Made by a program: the position numbers and the translations under genes | Assembly: GCA_046155605.1 (NCBI GenBank) | Contig: JBJXFQ010000009.1 | Location: 1 to 45,152 of the forward strand | From: JAEUIZ01 sp046155605 | GTDB taxonomy: Bacteria; Planctomycetota; Phycisphaerae; Phycisphaerales; UBA1924 | DNA length: 45,152 nucleotides | Direction of reading: 5' to 3' | Notes under the pieces: generated by a model | Database searches by the model: none | Seen by the model: only the letters and a program-made list of their open reading frames with translations | Told to the model about the DNA's origin: nothing | Shown: piece after piece, positions 21,001 to 30,000 of the stretch | How positions within the stretch are numbered: the stretch's first letter is position 1 | Layout: every line of letters begins with the position of its first letter

Positions 21001-24000
21001 CGCCGTCTTTTCGGCGCGAATCTCCATGAGGATGCGCCGCCGCTCCGCGGGCACACCGGCGGCGCTGGCCGCCTCGTCAAACGCCTGCGCCGCCTGCTTC
21101 GCGCGGTTCTTCGCGTGGGCCAGCTCGTTGCGCATCGGCCGCAGAATGCTGGCGTACTCGCCGAACGAGAACGTCTTGACGCGAACCTCGTTCCCGAGCG
21201 CGTCCATGACCACCTGGCTGCCAGCGCGAGTGTTGTCGACGAAGCCCGACACCTCGGCTTTGAGCTCGGATGCGGTCGAATTGTACTTGAAGGCGTCGCG
21301 CGACATCTCGCGCTGGACCAGCGGCGTCACGATGCCGGGGTAGAGGCGAGCGTATGAGCCGACGACCTCAGCGTGGGTGAGGCTCAGGTACTTGTCCTCG
21401 CTGCCGGACGGGAAGAACTCGTCGAGGACATCCTTCGCGACGTGCGACATCTCGAACAGGCGCTTCGCGTGCGCCGGCTTGATTTTCAGGTCCGTGGCGA
21501 TCTTGGCCACGTCCTCGCCGCCGTCCATCTTCTCGCGCACGAGTTTCGCCAGCTCGCGCGTGGTGTTCGTGAACCCGCGACGATTGCTGCCCGCGGCCTC
21601 CGCCTTGGCCTCGGCGAGCGATCCCGAGAACTCGACGGCGGGCAGGTCGCGATCCATCTCCTTCGTCGCCACCCACAGGCCCTTGTCGCGCCCGAGCGTC
21701 GCGCGCCAGTCCGCGGGGACCGCCTTCGCCGCGTCGAAGTCCCACTGATACCGGGCCATGTACGCGCGGTGGTGCCCGCTCAGGACGTAGGGCGCGCCCT
21801 CGGTGCCCAACTCGGCCTTGGCGTCCGTCCAGATCGTCGGCGGCTCGGCCACGATGGCGTCGCGCGAGAACCCCTGCTTGCCGTCGAGGAGAACCTGCAC
21901 CTTCGCGTCGTCGACGAGGTGCGTGCCCGTCTCCTTGTTCTGGAACGACGGGTGAACGCGGAGCGTCTGGCTGCGGATGGTGGTCGGGCGCATCCGGCCC
22001 TCGGCGGGCGGCGCCTCGGCAACGCGCTCAAGCGGCTGCGCCGCGGGCTCGGGCTCTACGGCGACCGGCTTCTCTGCCGGCTTCTCCGGGGCGCCCAAGA
22101 ACATCTGGCCGCCGAACATATCGCCCTGGCCGCGCTCGCGGGCCGCCTCGGCGAGCAGCGCCTTTGCCCGCGGCTCAGCCTCGAACCCGGCCGGCGCCTC
22201 GGCTCCAGAGGCGCGTGCGGCCTCCGCAGCGGCCTCCTCGTGGGACTCCCCGGCCAGGACGCGCGCCTTGAACTCGTCGGCGAACGACTTCGCCTCGCCG
22301 GCCATGGAGGCGACGGCATCCGCCCCGGCCTTCGTCGGCGGCTTGCCGGCCGGCGTGGCCGGGATGACGGGTGCTCCGACACTGAGCCCCTGCTGCGGCG
22401 CGGGAGCGGCGGCGGGGGTCTTGGGCACGGTCTTGGGCGGCGGGGGCGGGCCAACGCCTCCGGGATCGGCGATGGCGCCCGGTGGTACCGCGGCCTGCCT
22501 GTCCGCGGGCGATGGAGTGGGCGCCACCGCCTTCTTCGATTCCCCGACGACTCGCTCGGCCGCCGCGCGCGACTTGGGCGGCCCAAACACCGCCGCCGGC
22601 CGCAGCCCTAACCTTGTCTCGTCAGGGGTTAGTGCTGCGCCAATCTCCCTCATTCTGCTCAGAACGGCGTCGCGCTCTGGCCTCTGCATTCGCGAAAGCT
22701 GAGCCTTCACGATCATGGCGTCGCCGCGGTCTGCTGCAACCTGCTGGCTCAGCCACGCGGCCCGCGCCAGTGCCTCGTGCGCCTCAGATAGTTTGGCGGC
22801 GGCTGGCGCTGCCGGTGGTGATGCCGCGGGCGGTGCCGTTGCCGGAGTGACCATCGGGGCGCCGTCAGGCGGAACTGATGGAGGTGTTGCTTCCAGCGTT
22901 TTCGGCACCGCCTGCGGCACAACTCCGACTGATTTCGCGGCCCGCTCCTCGGCGGCGGCTACCCTGCGCTCGAGGCGGGCGCGTTCCTTCGCGCCCTTCG
23001 GCGTCCTCGCCAACTGCGCCTCGAGCCTACTGGCTTGAATCCCCGTTCGCGTGGTCGCCCCGACAGCCTCTACCGCCGCTTGCTGCGTGGGCGGAGATGC
23101 CTGCAGGGCGCCGGCAAGATCCTCGATGCTGCGGAAGCGAAGCGGGACGATCTGCCCGGTCGCGTTGTCGCGCACGTTGAGCCGAACCTGCTCGCGCTCC
23201 CACGGGAACACGCGGACATCGACGACGGTGCCGGCCTCGACGCCGGGCAGCGAAACGGGGGCGCCGCCGGTCGCCCGGCGCGCAAACGCCACCATGAGGC
23301 GCTGCGTCGCCATCTCTCCGGCCGCGGCGAGCGTTGGGGACGGGGACGGCGGCGCGCTCATGTTCACGCGGAGCGCCGCCAGCGCCTCGGCCGATGCCGT
23401 ATGTTGCGGCATTGGAATCACTTGAGGCCGAGCCGTGGCCGGTGCTACCGGAGGCGCCGCGACCGGGCGAGCCGCCGGAAGCTGCGACGGGGCTGGAGGC
23501 GCCGCGATGGGCTCGATCCGCGTTCGGCTGGACGGCGCGCCGGACGCCCCGCCGAGCGCGCCGCCCGTGAGTCCGCCCCCAACGGCTGCGTTCAAGATGC
23601 GATCGGCGGCCCCTTCGGCCTTGCCGCCGGCCGCGCGCACCCCGCCAATCTGCGTTGCCTCTTGGGCTCCCTCCGTCAGAGCCTCGGTACTGGCGCCATG
23701 AGCGACCCCCGTAGCAATCCTCTGAGCGATCGCCCTTGCCGCCTGCTTCTCCATTCCGGTCCCGGTGAAGCGGGACAGCCACTTGACCGGGTTGATGAGG
23801 TCCAGCGCCGTAATGGGCACTCCAAGCGCGTAGCCGACCGCCGGACTGACGCCTTCCTTGTCCGTTTCCTCAAGCACACTCCCGGTGTTCATCACGTACC
23901 CCGGGACGGCGGCTCCGGCGACGGCGCCAACGGCGGCCCCTGGCGGACCTGCCATCATGCCGCCCGCGACGGTTCCGGCAAGCCCCCCGGCGAGGATCGG

Positions 24001-24492
24001 GATGGTGGAGGCGATTCCTTGGCCTACAGAGAATTGGGCGAAGTTGGCGGCGTCGGATGGGCTGCGGACGGCCGAGACATCGGCGACCCGCGGGCGCAGC
24101 GTGCCCTTCTGCCCCGCCTCGAAGATGCGGCGACCGACCGAGCCAAGAAGCGGCACGTCCGACATGACGCGGCCGGCGGCCTGGACGTTCGACCCGGCTA
24201 TGCCGGAGGAGAACCCCCGCACGAACTCGTTGCCACCGGGCTCGGGTAGCGGGGTGGTGACGCGCTGAACGTGCTCCGAGATTTGGCGCCTCGCCCGCGT
24301 CCCTGCGCGAGCCTCCCGCGTCAGTCGCGGCAACCTCTCAGAGAGCGCGGCGGCTACCTTCGCCTGAGCCTCTGGCGACAACCGCGACGCATCTCGTTCG
24401 AGCACGCCGGCAACGTCCGCGTCGAACTGCATGGAGCCTGCCGCGATGGCGCGGCGCTGCTCCTCGGGGAGCAGATCAACGAGGCGCGGCAT
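18043..24492 (-). CDS. Giant polyvalent virion protein (internal/ejected), 2149 residues
   Basis: ATG 24492 follows GGAGGAGTAGGCC. Layout by residue: helical N terminus; Gly/Ala hydrophobic segment about 150-200 (PILAGGLAGTVAGGMMAGPP); Pro/Ala-rich linkers about 310-830; a ParB-like/DdrB-like domain about 840-1000 (LRVHPSFQN, GHHRAYMARYQW, NRRGFTNTTRELAKLV); long helical part; a second hydrophobic element near 2010 (ADPVLMAAIGLMHWMF). Large polyvalent proteins like this are packaged in podovirus heads and ejected into the cell. The ParB-like part may have nuclease or CTP-binding ancestry. One of the longest genes possible for this genome size. Confidence 0.75.
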   Translation of the reverse strand: MPRLVDLLPEEQRRAIAAGSMQFDADVAGVLERDASRLSPEAQAKVAAALSERLPRLTREARAGTRARRQISEHVQRVTTPLPEPGGNEFVRGFSSGIAGSNVQAAGRVMSDVPLLGSVGRRIFEAGQKGTLRPRVADVSAVRSPSDAANFAQFSVGQGIASTIPILAGGLAGTVAGGMMAGPPGAAVGAVAGAAVPGYVMNTGSVLEETDKEGVSPAVGYALGVPITALDLINPVKWLSRFTGTGMEKQAARAIAQRIATGVAHGASTEALTEGAQEATQIGGVRAAGGKAEGAADRILNAAVGGGLTGGALGGASGAPSSRTRIEPIAAPPAPSQLPAARPVAAPPVAPATARPQVIPMPQHTASAEALAALRVNMSAPPSPSPTLAAAGEMATQRLMVAFARRATGGAPVSLPGVEAGTVVDVRVFPWEREQVRLNVRDNATGQIVPLRFRSIEDLAGALQASPPTQQAAVEAVGATTRTGIQASRLEAQLARTPKGAKERARLERRVAAAEERAAKSVGVVPQAVPKTLEATPPSVPPDGAPMVTPATAPPAASPPAAPAAAKLSEAHEALARAAWLSQQVAADRGDAMIVKAQLSRMQRPERDAVLSRMREIGAALTPDETRLGLRPAAVFGPPKSRAAAERVVGESKKAVAPTPSPADRQAAVPPGAIADPGGVGPPPPPKTVPKTPAAAPAPQQGLSVGAPVIPATPAGKPPTKAGADAVASMAGEAKSFADEFKARVLAGESHEEAAAEAARASGAEAPAGFEAEPRAKALLAEAARERGQGDMFGGQMFLGAPEKPAEKPVAVEPEPAAQPLERVAEAPPAEGRMRPTTIRSQTLRVHPSFQNKETGTHLVDDAKVQVLLDGKQGFSRDAIVAEPPTIWTDAKAELGTEGAPYVLSGHHRAYMARYQWDFDAAKAVPADWRATLGRDKGLWVATKEMDRDLPAVEFSGSLAEAKAEAAGSNRRGFTNTTRELAKLVREKMDGGEDVAKIATDLKIKPAHAKRLFEMSHVAKDVLDEFFPSGSEDKYLSLTHAEVVGSYARLYPGIVTPLVQREMSRDAFKYNSTASELKAEVSGFVDNTRAGSQVVMDALGNEVRVKTFSFGEYASILRPMRNELAHAKNRAKQAAQAFDEAASAAGVPAERRRILMEIRAEKTAELEALEKAKADLESMMLRAATDVNEGRVASLEVAANKALEFVRGVLGPAADRVKSESGFVDFGPLFGDFVRTLTKNSRKAADAALRRNAQALRMRRIDESGRVLRSAPIVKHTYDPLAEFATYRLLSNIGGFAGADGFLPERIRNRHVEALASESRFFEEFEGMLHDILGDAGMAYIEDGRQGGRELWRAMDGKPNNLRRDIADKLPQIRALFDVMWEMEAAAAAEMGMPKPPRRKNYMTHVRIGDYGEAAESMLTRMMRGNTRGESVDQISDRFLMERDGDDQVIESFMPAFHTRLRAAIRFSTHAPVVHQVVKYLDDVDARREPDEYMRAARVRDWAIASLLKRKGEVELMLDDALRRATVAVQPGLTRITAEDAGRALGREFDAKWGDPGAEEQRIAGQTSLEGEKGKLAGEYRYYAIAPAGKGIKTQIRLTAGKGSDFESLGKAGNGDTVVRVRLGHVVGMNEPRLNPAIEALRDLVESASLKFKANGPEARAVMRAKRAERTAAFIGSPARALSGATSGAVVRSTLGWNIRNAFQQLGQVITHTYPEVGIRSFLRGGARWTRAQWHIGLRKMIDAAERGGGLSKAEAAAHRSRISLMVEEILPSATGSQLGQLYRTRELYERLERGESELYAKMKELIGPMAPFQLSETYTRGFDMAALWDAGLRLGLSADEILDRATAHQGEINAMHRRVWGSVRRGEGAAAFAAMRSNYTMFSYNSRGHSPMHSGPINRIMWQLTHFALSNFIHGTLRPLEGAARVAAGAGRLAAHRVLGTKAPRPAPIGLHQNVGGLEGVFHRSLAQAGVTDWQRHASQVFVRKMMIYGVLAGLTDITGVNFMLFGADPVLMAAIGLMHWMFPDNEDLDRVAGLSAEAGIQKIPMGPLFSMAYDYDMAAGPATLTKGLVRRLLIPGDVEIRRLLKEHGDAEVPLTGGETLVDTAPWLYEFFDVKSTLADMTPADVLRHQTGLMRRSEEAERRQRVNP

Positions 24493-24495
24493 GGC

Positions 24496-25449
24496 CTACT
24501 CCTCCAGCGATCGGATGGCTTCGATCAGGGACGCTGCCTCGTCGTCGCTCGCGAAATCCAGACCCGCCTCGTCGAAGATGGACCTATTGATGCTCGCGAT
24601 GCGCGATGCGCTGCGGCCACGAACCTCCTGCCCCCAAGCCCCGCCCTTGCGCTCCGCCCACGCCTTCGCGGCGGCGGCAACGACCTGCGGCGATGCCTTC
24701 TCCGGGACTCCGAGCTCCATCGCGGCACGCAGGCGATCCACGCGAGGGATTTTCTCCGTTCGCCGCTTCCCGTCCGGCCCATCGACGACGCGATTCCCGG
24801 CCAGCGCGGCGGCGAGCGCGGCGGCCATACGCTGCGCGTTGGTCATGGACTGCGCCGCCCCGGCCTCGGACTCTCCTTCGACGGCGCGCGACGCAGCATT
24901 CAGGGCACCGAGTCGGCTGCGGGATGCCCCGGCTCCGGCGTCGCGATCCCTGAGCCGCTGGAGCGCGGCGCGACGCAGCGCCAATGACTCCCGCTGGAAC
25001 TCGGTAATCCCTGCGGCCTGCTTATCCGGCGGGAACCATCGAGCCTTCTCGCGCGAGAACTCTCCTGGGTCATCGAACGAGATGGTTTCGCCGGGGATCT
25101 CGAGCGGCGGCCCTTCGTGCCCTTGCGGCAACTCCTCCGTGCGCGAGGGCGTCGTGAGGCTGTATTGCTGCTTCGGGGCGGCGCTGAGCTTCGCTTCCAT
25201 CAGGCGCGTCTGCGCGTCCACGAATCGACCCTTGCGCTCATCCTGCTCGCGCTGAGCCCGGTAGTTGGCCCGAGCCCTGAATCCCGACGCGAGCGCCGTA
25301 GCGAGCTGCATGAGCCCCGCTCCGGTCGATACCGAATCGGGCGTCAGTTCGCCGGGGTCAATGGATGGGCCGGGAGAGTTGAGGCCACGCGCCAAGCCTT
25401 CTCCGGCCCGGCGGACGTAGCCGATGGCGCTGTGGAGCGATGCGCTCAT
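24496..25449 (-). CDS. Internal virion protein candidate, 317 residues
   Basis: Mostly helical and Ala/Arg/Glu-rich, with long helices (LMQLATALASGFRARANYRA and SRAVEGESEAGAAQSMTNAQ) and no signal peptide. It overlaps its upstream neighbour by four bases and precedes the 2149-residue gene by three. Position between tail-hub genes and the giant ejection protein suggests an internal or ejected virion protein. No family recognised. Confidence 0.65.
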   Translation of the reverse strand: MSASLHSAIGYVRRAGEGLARGLNSPGPSIDPGELTPDSVSTGAGLMQLATALASGFRARANYRAQREQDERKGRFVDAQTRLMEAKLSAAPKQQYSLTTPSRTEELPQGHEGPPLEIPGETISFDDPGEFSREKARWFPPDKQAAGITEFQRESLALRRAALQRLRDRDAGAGASRSRLGALNAASRAVEGESEAGAAQSMTNAQRMAAALAAALAGNRVVDGPDGKRRTEKIPRVDRLRAAMELGVPEKASPQVVAAAAKAWAERKGGAWGQEVRGRSASRIASINRSIFDEAGLDFASDDEAASLIEAIRSLEE

Positions 25450-25967
25450 CCGAGTAGCGGATACTCGAAGCCGGGCTCGCCCATCTGCGATCCCGGAAGC
25501 CCACCACCACCACCGCCGCCGAGCATCGGGAGCACGCTACCAATCAGCCTCGACGCAGAATTCCACCACGCCGCGCGCTGTGCCGCTCGCCGAGCGTCGC
25601 TGCGCTGCTTGGCCTGCAGTTCAGCCCCCCATGCCGTGTTGACCTTCCCCTGCTCGAACTGGCGGTTCGAGTCGTAGAGCCGGTGCATGATGCTGCCTAC
25701 CTCTCCGCCGAGCGTCGCCCTGGCGGCATCCGCGGCGCCGCCGATGTCTGCCTCCGCCTGCATCTCGAGCCCGCCGCCGAGCATCCCGCGCTGCGCGAGT
25801 CGGCTTCGCGCCCTGCCGAGCCTCTGGCTCGCGCCCCCGGTGATGATCTCGTTGCCGCGCCCCCTGAGCCCTTCGCCGAATGCTTCGTCCGCGCCCGTGA
25901 GATAGCCCCCGGGGCGCATAGCCATGAACCGCTCGTTGATCTTGGGAACGCTGACGCCTTTTCCCAC
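25446..25967 (-). CDS. Internal virion protein candidate, 173 residues
   Basis: GTG 25967 has GGAGGG at seven bases; the longer frame to 26063 is a shadow of the upstream gene. The product is helical and Gly/Ala/Arg-rich (AFGEGLRGRGNEIITGGASQ, ADIGGAADAARATLGGEVGS) with a Gly-rich end (MLGGGGGGGLPGSQMGEPGF). Such Gly/Ala-rich helical proteins upstream of large ejection proteins are typical of T7-type internal core components; this is inference from position. Confidence 0.6.
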   Translation of the reverse strand: MGKGVSVPKINERFMAMRPGGYLTGADEAFGEGLRGRGNEIITGGASQRLGRARSRLAQRGMLGGGLEMQAEADIGGAADAARATLGGEVGSIMHRLYDSNRQFEQGKVNTAWGAELQAKQRSDARRAAQRAAWWNSASRLIGSVLPMLGGGGGGGLPGSQMGEPGFEYPLLG

Positions 25968-25971
25968 GACG

Positions 25972-26349
25972 CTACCCTCCGACGAGGAACGTGAGTGCCA
26001 GGTTGTCGAGGCTTCCGCTGATAAAGTAGATGTCGACGCGGACGTTGCTCGGCGACCACCCATCTCGATTGATCGCCCGGGCGCTACAAGTCCCGAGCCC
26101 TTCGTCCATCACCTTCGCCACCAGCGACGGCGTGCGCCCCAACTTGTGTGGGACATCCAACGGACCGCCCGTGAAGCCGGCAGGGAGGATGACGACGACC
26201 CAAACCGCGTCGATCTTGCCGACGGGAGCACCGTCCCGGACGACGCCGAACGAAAGACCCCGCTCCGCCATGTTCGCATCGCCGAGGTCGCGCGGCGTGC
26301 CAGGTGTCGCCTTTTGCAGTTCCGTCGTTGACGGTGGGATGCCGCCCAT
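25972..26349 (-). CDS. Virion-associated beta protein, 125 residues
   Basis: ATG 26349 follows GTAGGAGGTTCG. The product is beta-rich with a jelly-roll-like spread (GKIDAVWVVVILPAGFTGGP, GWSPSNVRVDIYFISGSLDN) and no coiled coil. It follows the 219-residue fibre-like gene by eight bases and is probably a small appendage or fibre-associated protein. Confidence 0.65.
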   Translation of the reverse strand: MGGIPPSTTELQKATPGTPRDLGDANMAERGLSFGVVRDGAPVGKIDAVWVVVILPAGFTGGPLDVPHKLGRTPSLVAKVMDEGLGTCSARAINRDGWSPSNVRVDIYFISGSLDNLALTFLVGG

Positions 26350-26357
26350 CGAACCTC

Positions 26358-27017
26358 CTACGCGCTTGTGAGTTTGCCGAACACGAACCGCAGCGTAAAT
26401 CCGAGGCTGGTGCCAGCGTATGTGACACTGATCGGGAACACGGCGAGCAGCGCATACGACGCGGACGGGAACGTAACGCTCGGCGTGACGATCTGCTGTA
26501 GTGTCATCACGGTGACGCCCCCGCCGACGACGATTCCTGTTACCACTCCACGCCAGTTCCCCAAGGCAATCTCGCCCCACGCCATCATGTTGTACGAGGT
26601 GAGTCCGGCAGCCACTACGAATGCCGTCCCAGCGCGATCGTGAATCTGTATCGCCATCTTGTCGAGGCCGATGCCGGCCCCTACCGGCGAGCCAGAGGCG
26701 TTGGTCAAGATGCGGGCGACGGCCGCCGTCGTGAGCGTCTTGATGTGATCGCCACCCACGGCGCGGCCACTGTCGACCGTGGTGCTATCAGCCAGCACGC
26801 GGTCGTTCACGGCGTCGTCGCCAAGTGAGAGGTTGGGGATTCTCTTGGTCGCCGCCTGAGAAATCTTGTTGCCGTCGAGGTCGGCGTCCGGCGCGATATC
26901 ACCATCCACGATGGCGCCGTACTTGGCCGCCAACGCATTGAACATCGCCATGATCTGATTCGCGTCGGCCTCAGTCTCGGGGGTGAACGTGTATGGAAGC
27001 GTGACGCCTGCCGGCAT
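26358..27017 (-). CDS. Fibre-like virion protein, 219 residues
   Basis: ATG 27017 overlaps the TAA of the tail-hub gene (TAATG) and follows GGGGGATCGGATA. The N terminus (VTLPYTFTPETEADANQIMA then MFNALAAKYGAIVDGD) is the pattern seen at the start of many phage tail-fibre/appendage proteins that begin with a short helix and a GxI-DGDI step. The C-terminal half is hydrophobic beta strands. A receptor-binding or fibre-tip role is likely. Confidence 0.65.
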   Translation of the reverse strand: MPAGVTLPYTFTPETEADANQIMAMFNALAAKYGAIVDGDIAPDADLDGNKISQAATKRIPNLSLGDDAVNDRVLADSTTVDSGRAVGGDHIKTLTTAAVARILTNASGSPVGAGIGLDKMAIQIHDRAGTAFVVAAGLTSYNMMAWGEIALGNWRGVVTGIVVGGGVTVMTLQQIVTPSVTFPSASYALLAVFPISVTYAGTSLGFTLRFVFGKLTSA

Positions 27018-30000
27018 TATCCGATCCCCCTGTCAGCGTGGTGCCTGTAATCAACGGCGTGCCCTGCCACCACCAGTTCATCATCGACTTCTGCGCTCAG
27101 CGTGAGCGCGTACCGCTTGCCGATTGTGCCCTCGGGGAGCCCTGTTGTCACGTCTGATTCCTTGGCGCCGCCCCAATTGTGTTGCTTCGCCGGGTTGGCG
27201 CCGGTCGCTGGCCCCCAATACAGCGTGCTCGCGATGTCGGGCGTGTTCACGTTGCCCCAGGTGGAGTCTCCAACCGCGGCCGCAAGCTGGACGCCAGACG
27301 ATGTGCCGTCCGCGGTCGAGATGTTCGCCGAGAATGTGACGTTGCCTTTCGTCACCAGGACGCGCAGCTCGTCGAACTGCTTCACGACATCCGGCGTCCC
27401 GTCATCGTATGCCGGAGTTTCCATGTACCACTGCCTCGGCCGCCCACCCACCCCCGTTCTGGCCGCCTCGTCGCGGAACCCATCGAAGGCGGACCACAGG
27501 TGATAGCCGGCCTTGGCGCCCGTCGGCAGGCCGGCGTCGAATGCCTCCTGCAAGGCGACCACAACGGCATCGTCAACAAGCCCACTGGTCATGGTCGCGA
27601 CCACCTTGCCCGTCGCCCCGAACAGCCGATTGCCGGAGCCGTTGATACGCTGGAGCTTGTAGATCGTCCCCGGTGTCTGTTCCGGTAGTGCCACAAGACA
27701 CCCGCCAGAGCCATCAGGAACCGCCCACCCGTTCTTGTAGTAGTCCTGCTGCGTGGCCGTGGTCGGGTTCGTGAGATCGCAAACCTGAACGACTGCCGGC
27801 CACACCGGAACGCCTTCGATTGAAATCCGCTGCGCATACAGGACGGTGCGCGCCGTACCATTCTCGATCCCTCCCGCGAAAATCACTATGGCCCCGCCGG
27901 CACCATCCGGCAGGAGTGTTGTCACGGGCGAGAACGCATTTGGGTTTTGGGTGGCCGTATGAACAACGACAGGGGCGCCCCACGCTGCCGTTCCGTCTGC
28001 GCGGAACCTCATGACGTAGGTTCTTTTGCTGGTGTTCGATTGGTCCTGGAAGGCGAAGTATGCGCCATTCTCGTTGTCTGCGACGAGAGAGAAGGAAGGC
28101 TCGCTCCAGGTAGCAGACCATCCGGCCAAGACGTTCGGGCCGGGGATGGTTGAAACGCCTGCGGGGGTCGTCCTTTTCAACTGTATTGATAGCCCGCTCG
28201 TGTTGTGGATGGATAAGGCATCCCCGCTGGTGGCGATCCTTGTGCATCTACGAGCCCCATCCGGCCCGCCGGACTGATCCAAGACAAGCTCAGGCCACCC
28301 GGAAAGAACGGTCCCCGTGCTGTCAAAGCGGTACAACCTCCTATCTGCGCCGCTGAATTGGGCGACAAGGTAGAAGCCGCCGGAGCCGTCATCGAATATG
28401 TGCTCGAAGCCCCCGATGATCGACGGGCTTATGTTCCTCCCTTGGGCGTCTGTCGGGGTCATCTCTCTCACCCCTGACGACGTGATTCGCTCGATGTACG
28501 AATTCACGCTGTTCCACCCCACCCACACACTCGTTGCCGAGGCGCGGCACGCGACGACCTTTGAGAGTCCTCCGGGCGAAACAAGTGGTATCTGAACACC
28601 TTGCCCGGAGAGTAGTGGGGCGCCGGAGGCGTTGAAGAACTGGACGAACGGGACTCTATCCACTCCGCCTTGCTGAATGGAGTACACAAGCGCGGTCAAC
28701 GTCGCCGAAAGCGGAATGATGAACGGATGCGGCGTGATCGAAGATGCGTTAGGCGAACTACTCACCAGAACACCACCGGCCGTCCACTGCTCGACGCCGG
28801 AGCTGTTGAACTTCTGAACCCGCACCTGGTCTGGGCCAAGGTTGTCGTCGAGCCATGCGACATACGATGGGTACGTCGCGAACACGGATTGCTCCTGTGT
28901 GTCCACCAACTTCGTATCGGCGAAAATGGCCGTGGCCCCGGCGAAGTCGTCGCGACGGTTCTGTACCAGCATGTCGGCGATGCGCATGTCGGCGTAGTGC
29001 TCCCACCGTCCGTCATCCAGTCGCATCGCGATAACGTGCTCATTCACGTCGTCGGATGGGATACCGTAGGCGAACAGAAGCCGCTCGCCGAGGTAGTTCC
29101 GCATCACCGTCTGGCCGTCGCGGGCGAAGTCCATCTCGGACAGGTAGTGCCCGACCTGGCGCTTTCCGATCTGCATGACCTGCCCGCCCGCCATCCTGTA
29201 GATGCGCCCGCGCCCACCGTACCAGTAGAGCGCGCTGCCGTGCGCCGCCGCGCCGCGCGTACTGGCGAACCCGACGCCTTTGTACGTCGGCAGCAGTTGG
29301 AACGAGTTGCGGTCGTAGCCGACTAGGTGATTGACGCTCTGCCCCTTGCCGATCGCGAGTGAGTCGCCGTGCTCGAGGCACTGGATGATCGAGTCGCCGT
29401 CGTCGGATCGCACCGGCTGCACGTCGTTCGGGTGGAAGTTGAAGCACCCGGCGCCCGGCGCCGCTGCGTCGCCAACGTCGCGGCTCCAGTACAGGTTTGT
29501 GCCAATCCACCCGAACAGGATCTCCCGATAGGCCGCGATGCCGTCGAAGTACTTGGCCGACAGGGTGGGCATCTGCCCGTAAGGGCCGGGCTCGGAGTCG
29601 ATTCGCGTCCCGAGGCTGGCGTCCGAGGCCGGGTCCGCATAGGTCGACGTGGACGTGCTGAGAACCGTGCCGACGAAGAACCAGACGTTCGGAAAGCCGA
29701 CCTTGGTGCGCTCGATCTGGAATCCGAGGTAGTCGGATCGGTCCGCGCGGCGCGGCACGATCAGGTTCACGGTGTTGTTCGGCCCCGCCACGGTCTTGAC
29801 CGCAGACGCGATGCTCGCGATTGAGGTTCCGTTCCTGAACAGCCACCGCACCCGGTAGAAGTGGTCGCCAGCGTCGACCGATCCTCCGGCCCCGTCCGCA
29901 GCGAACGTCGGGCGCTGCGAAAACGTGAGCGTCTGCGCTGAGATCGGGGCCGACAGAGCGACGGAAAGCGTCAGGCTGTTGTTGTTGATCTTCGTGACGG

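Noticed and set aside
20119..24249. Long plus-strand frames opposite the 2149-residue gene (412, 412 and 404 codons)
   Set aside because: They are antisense shadows in GC-rich DNA, Arg/Ala/Gly-rich, and have no ribosome sites or recognisable motifs.
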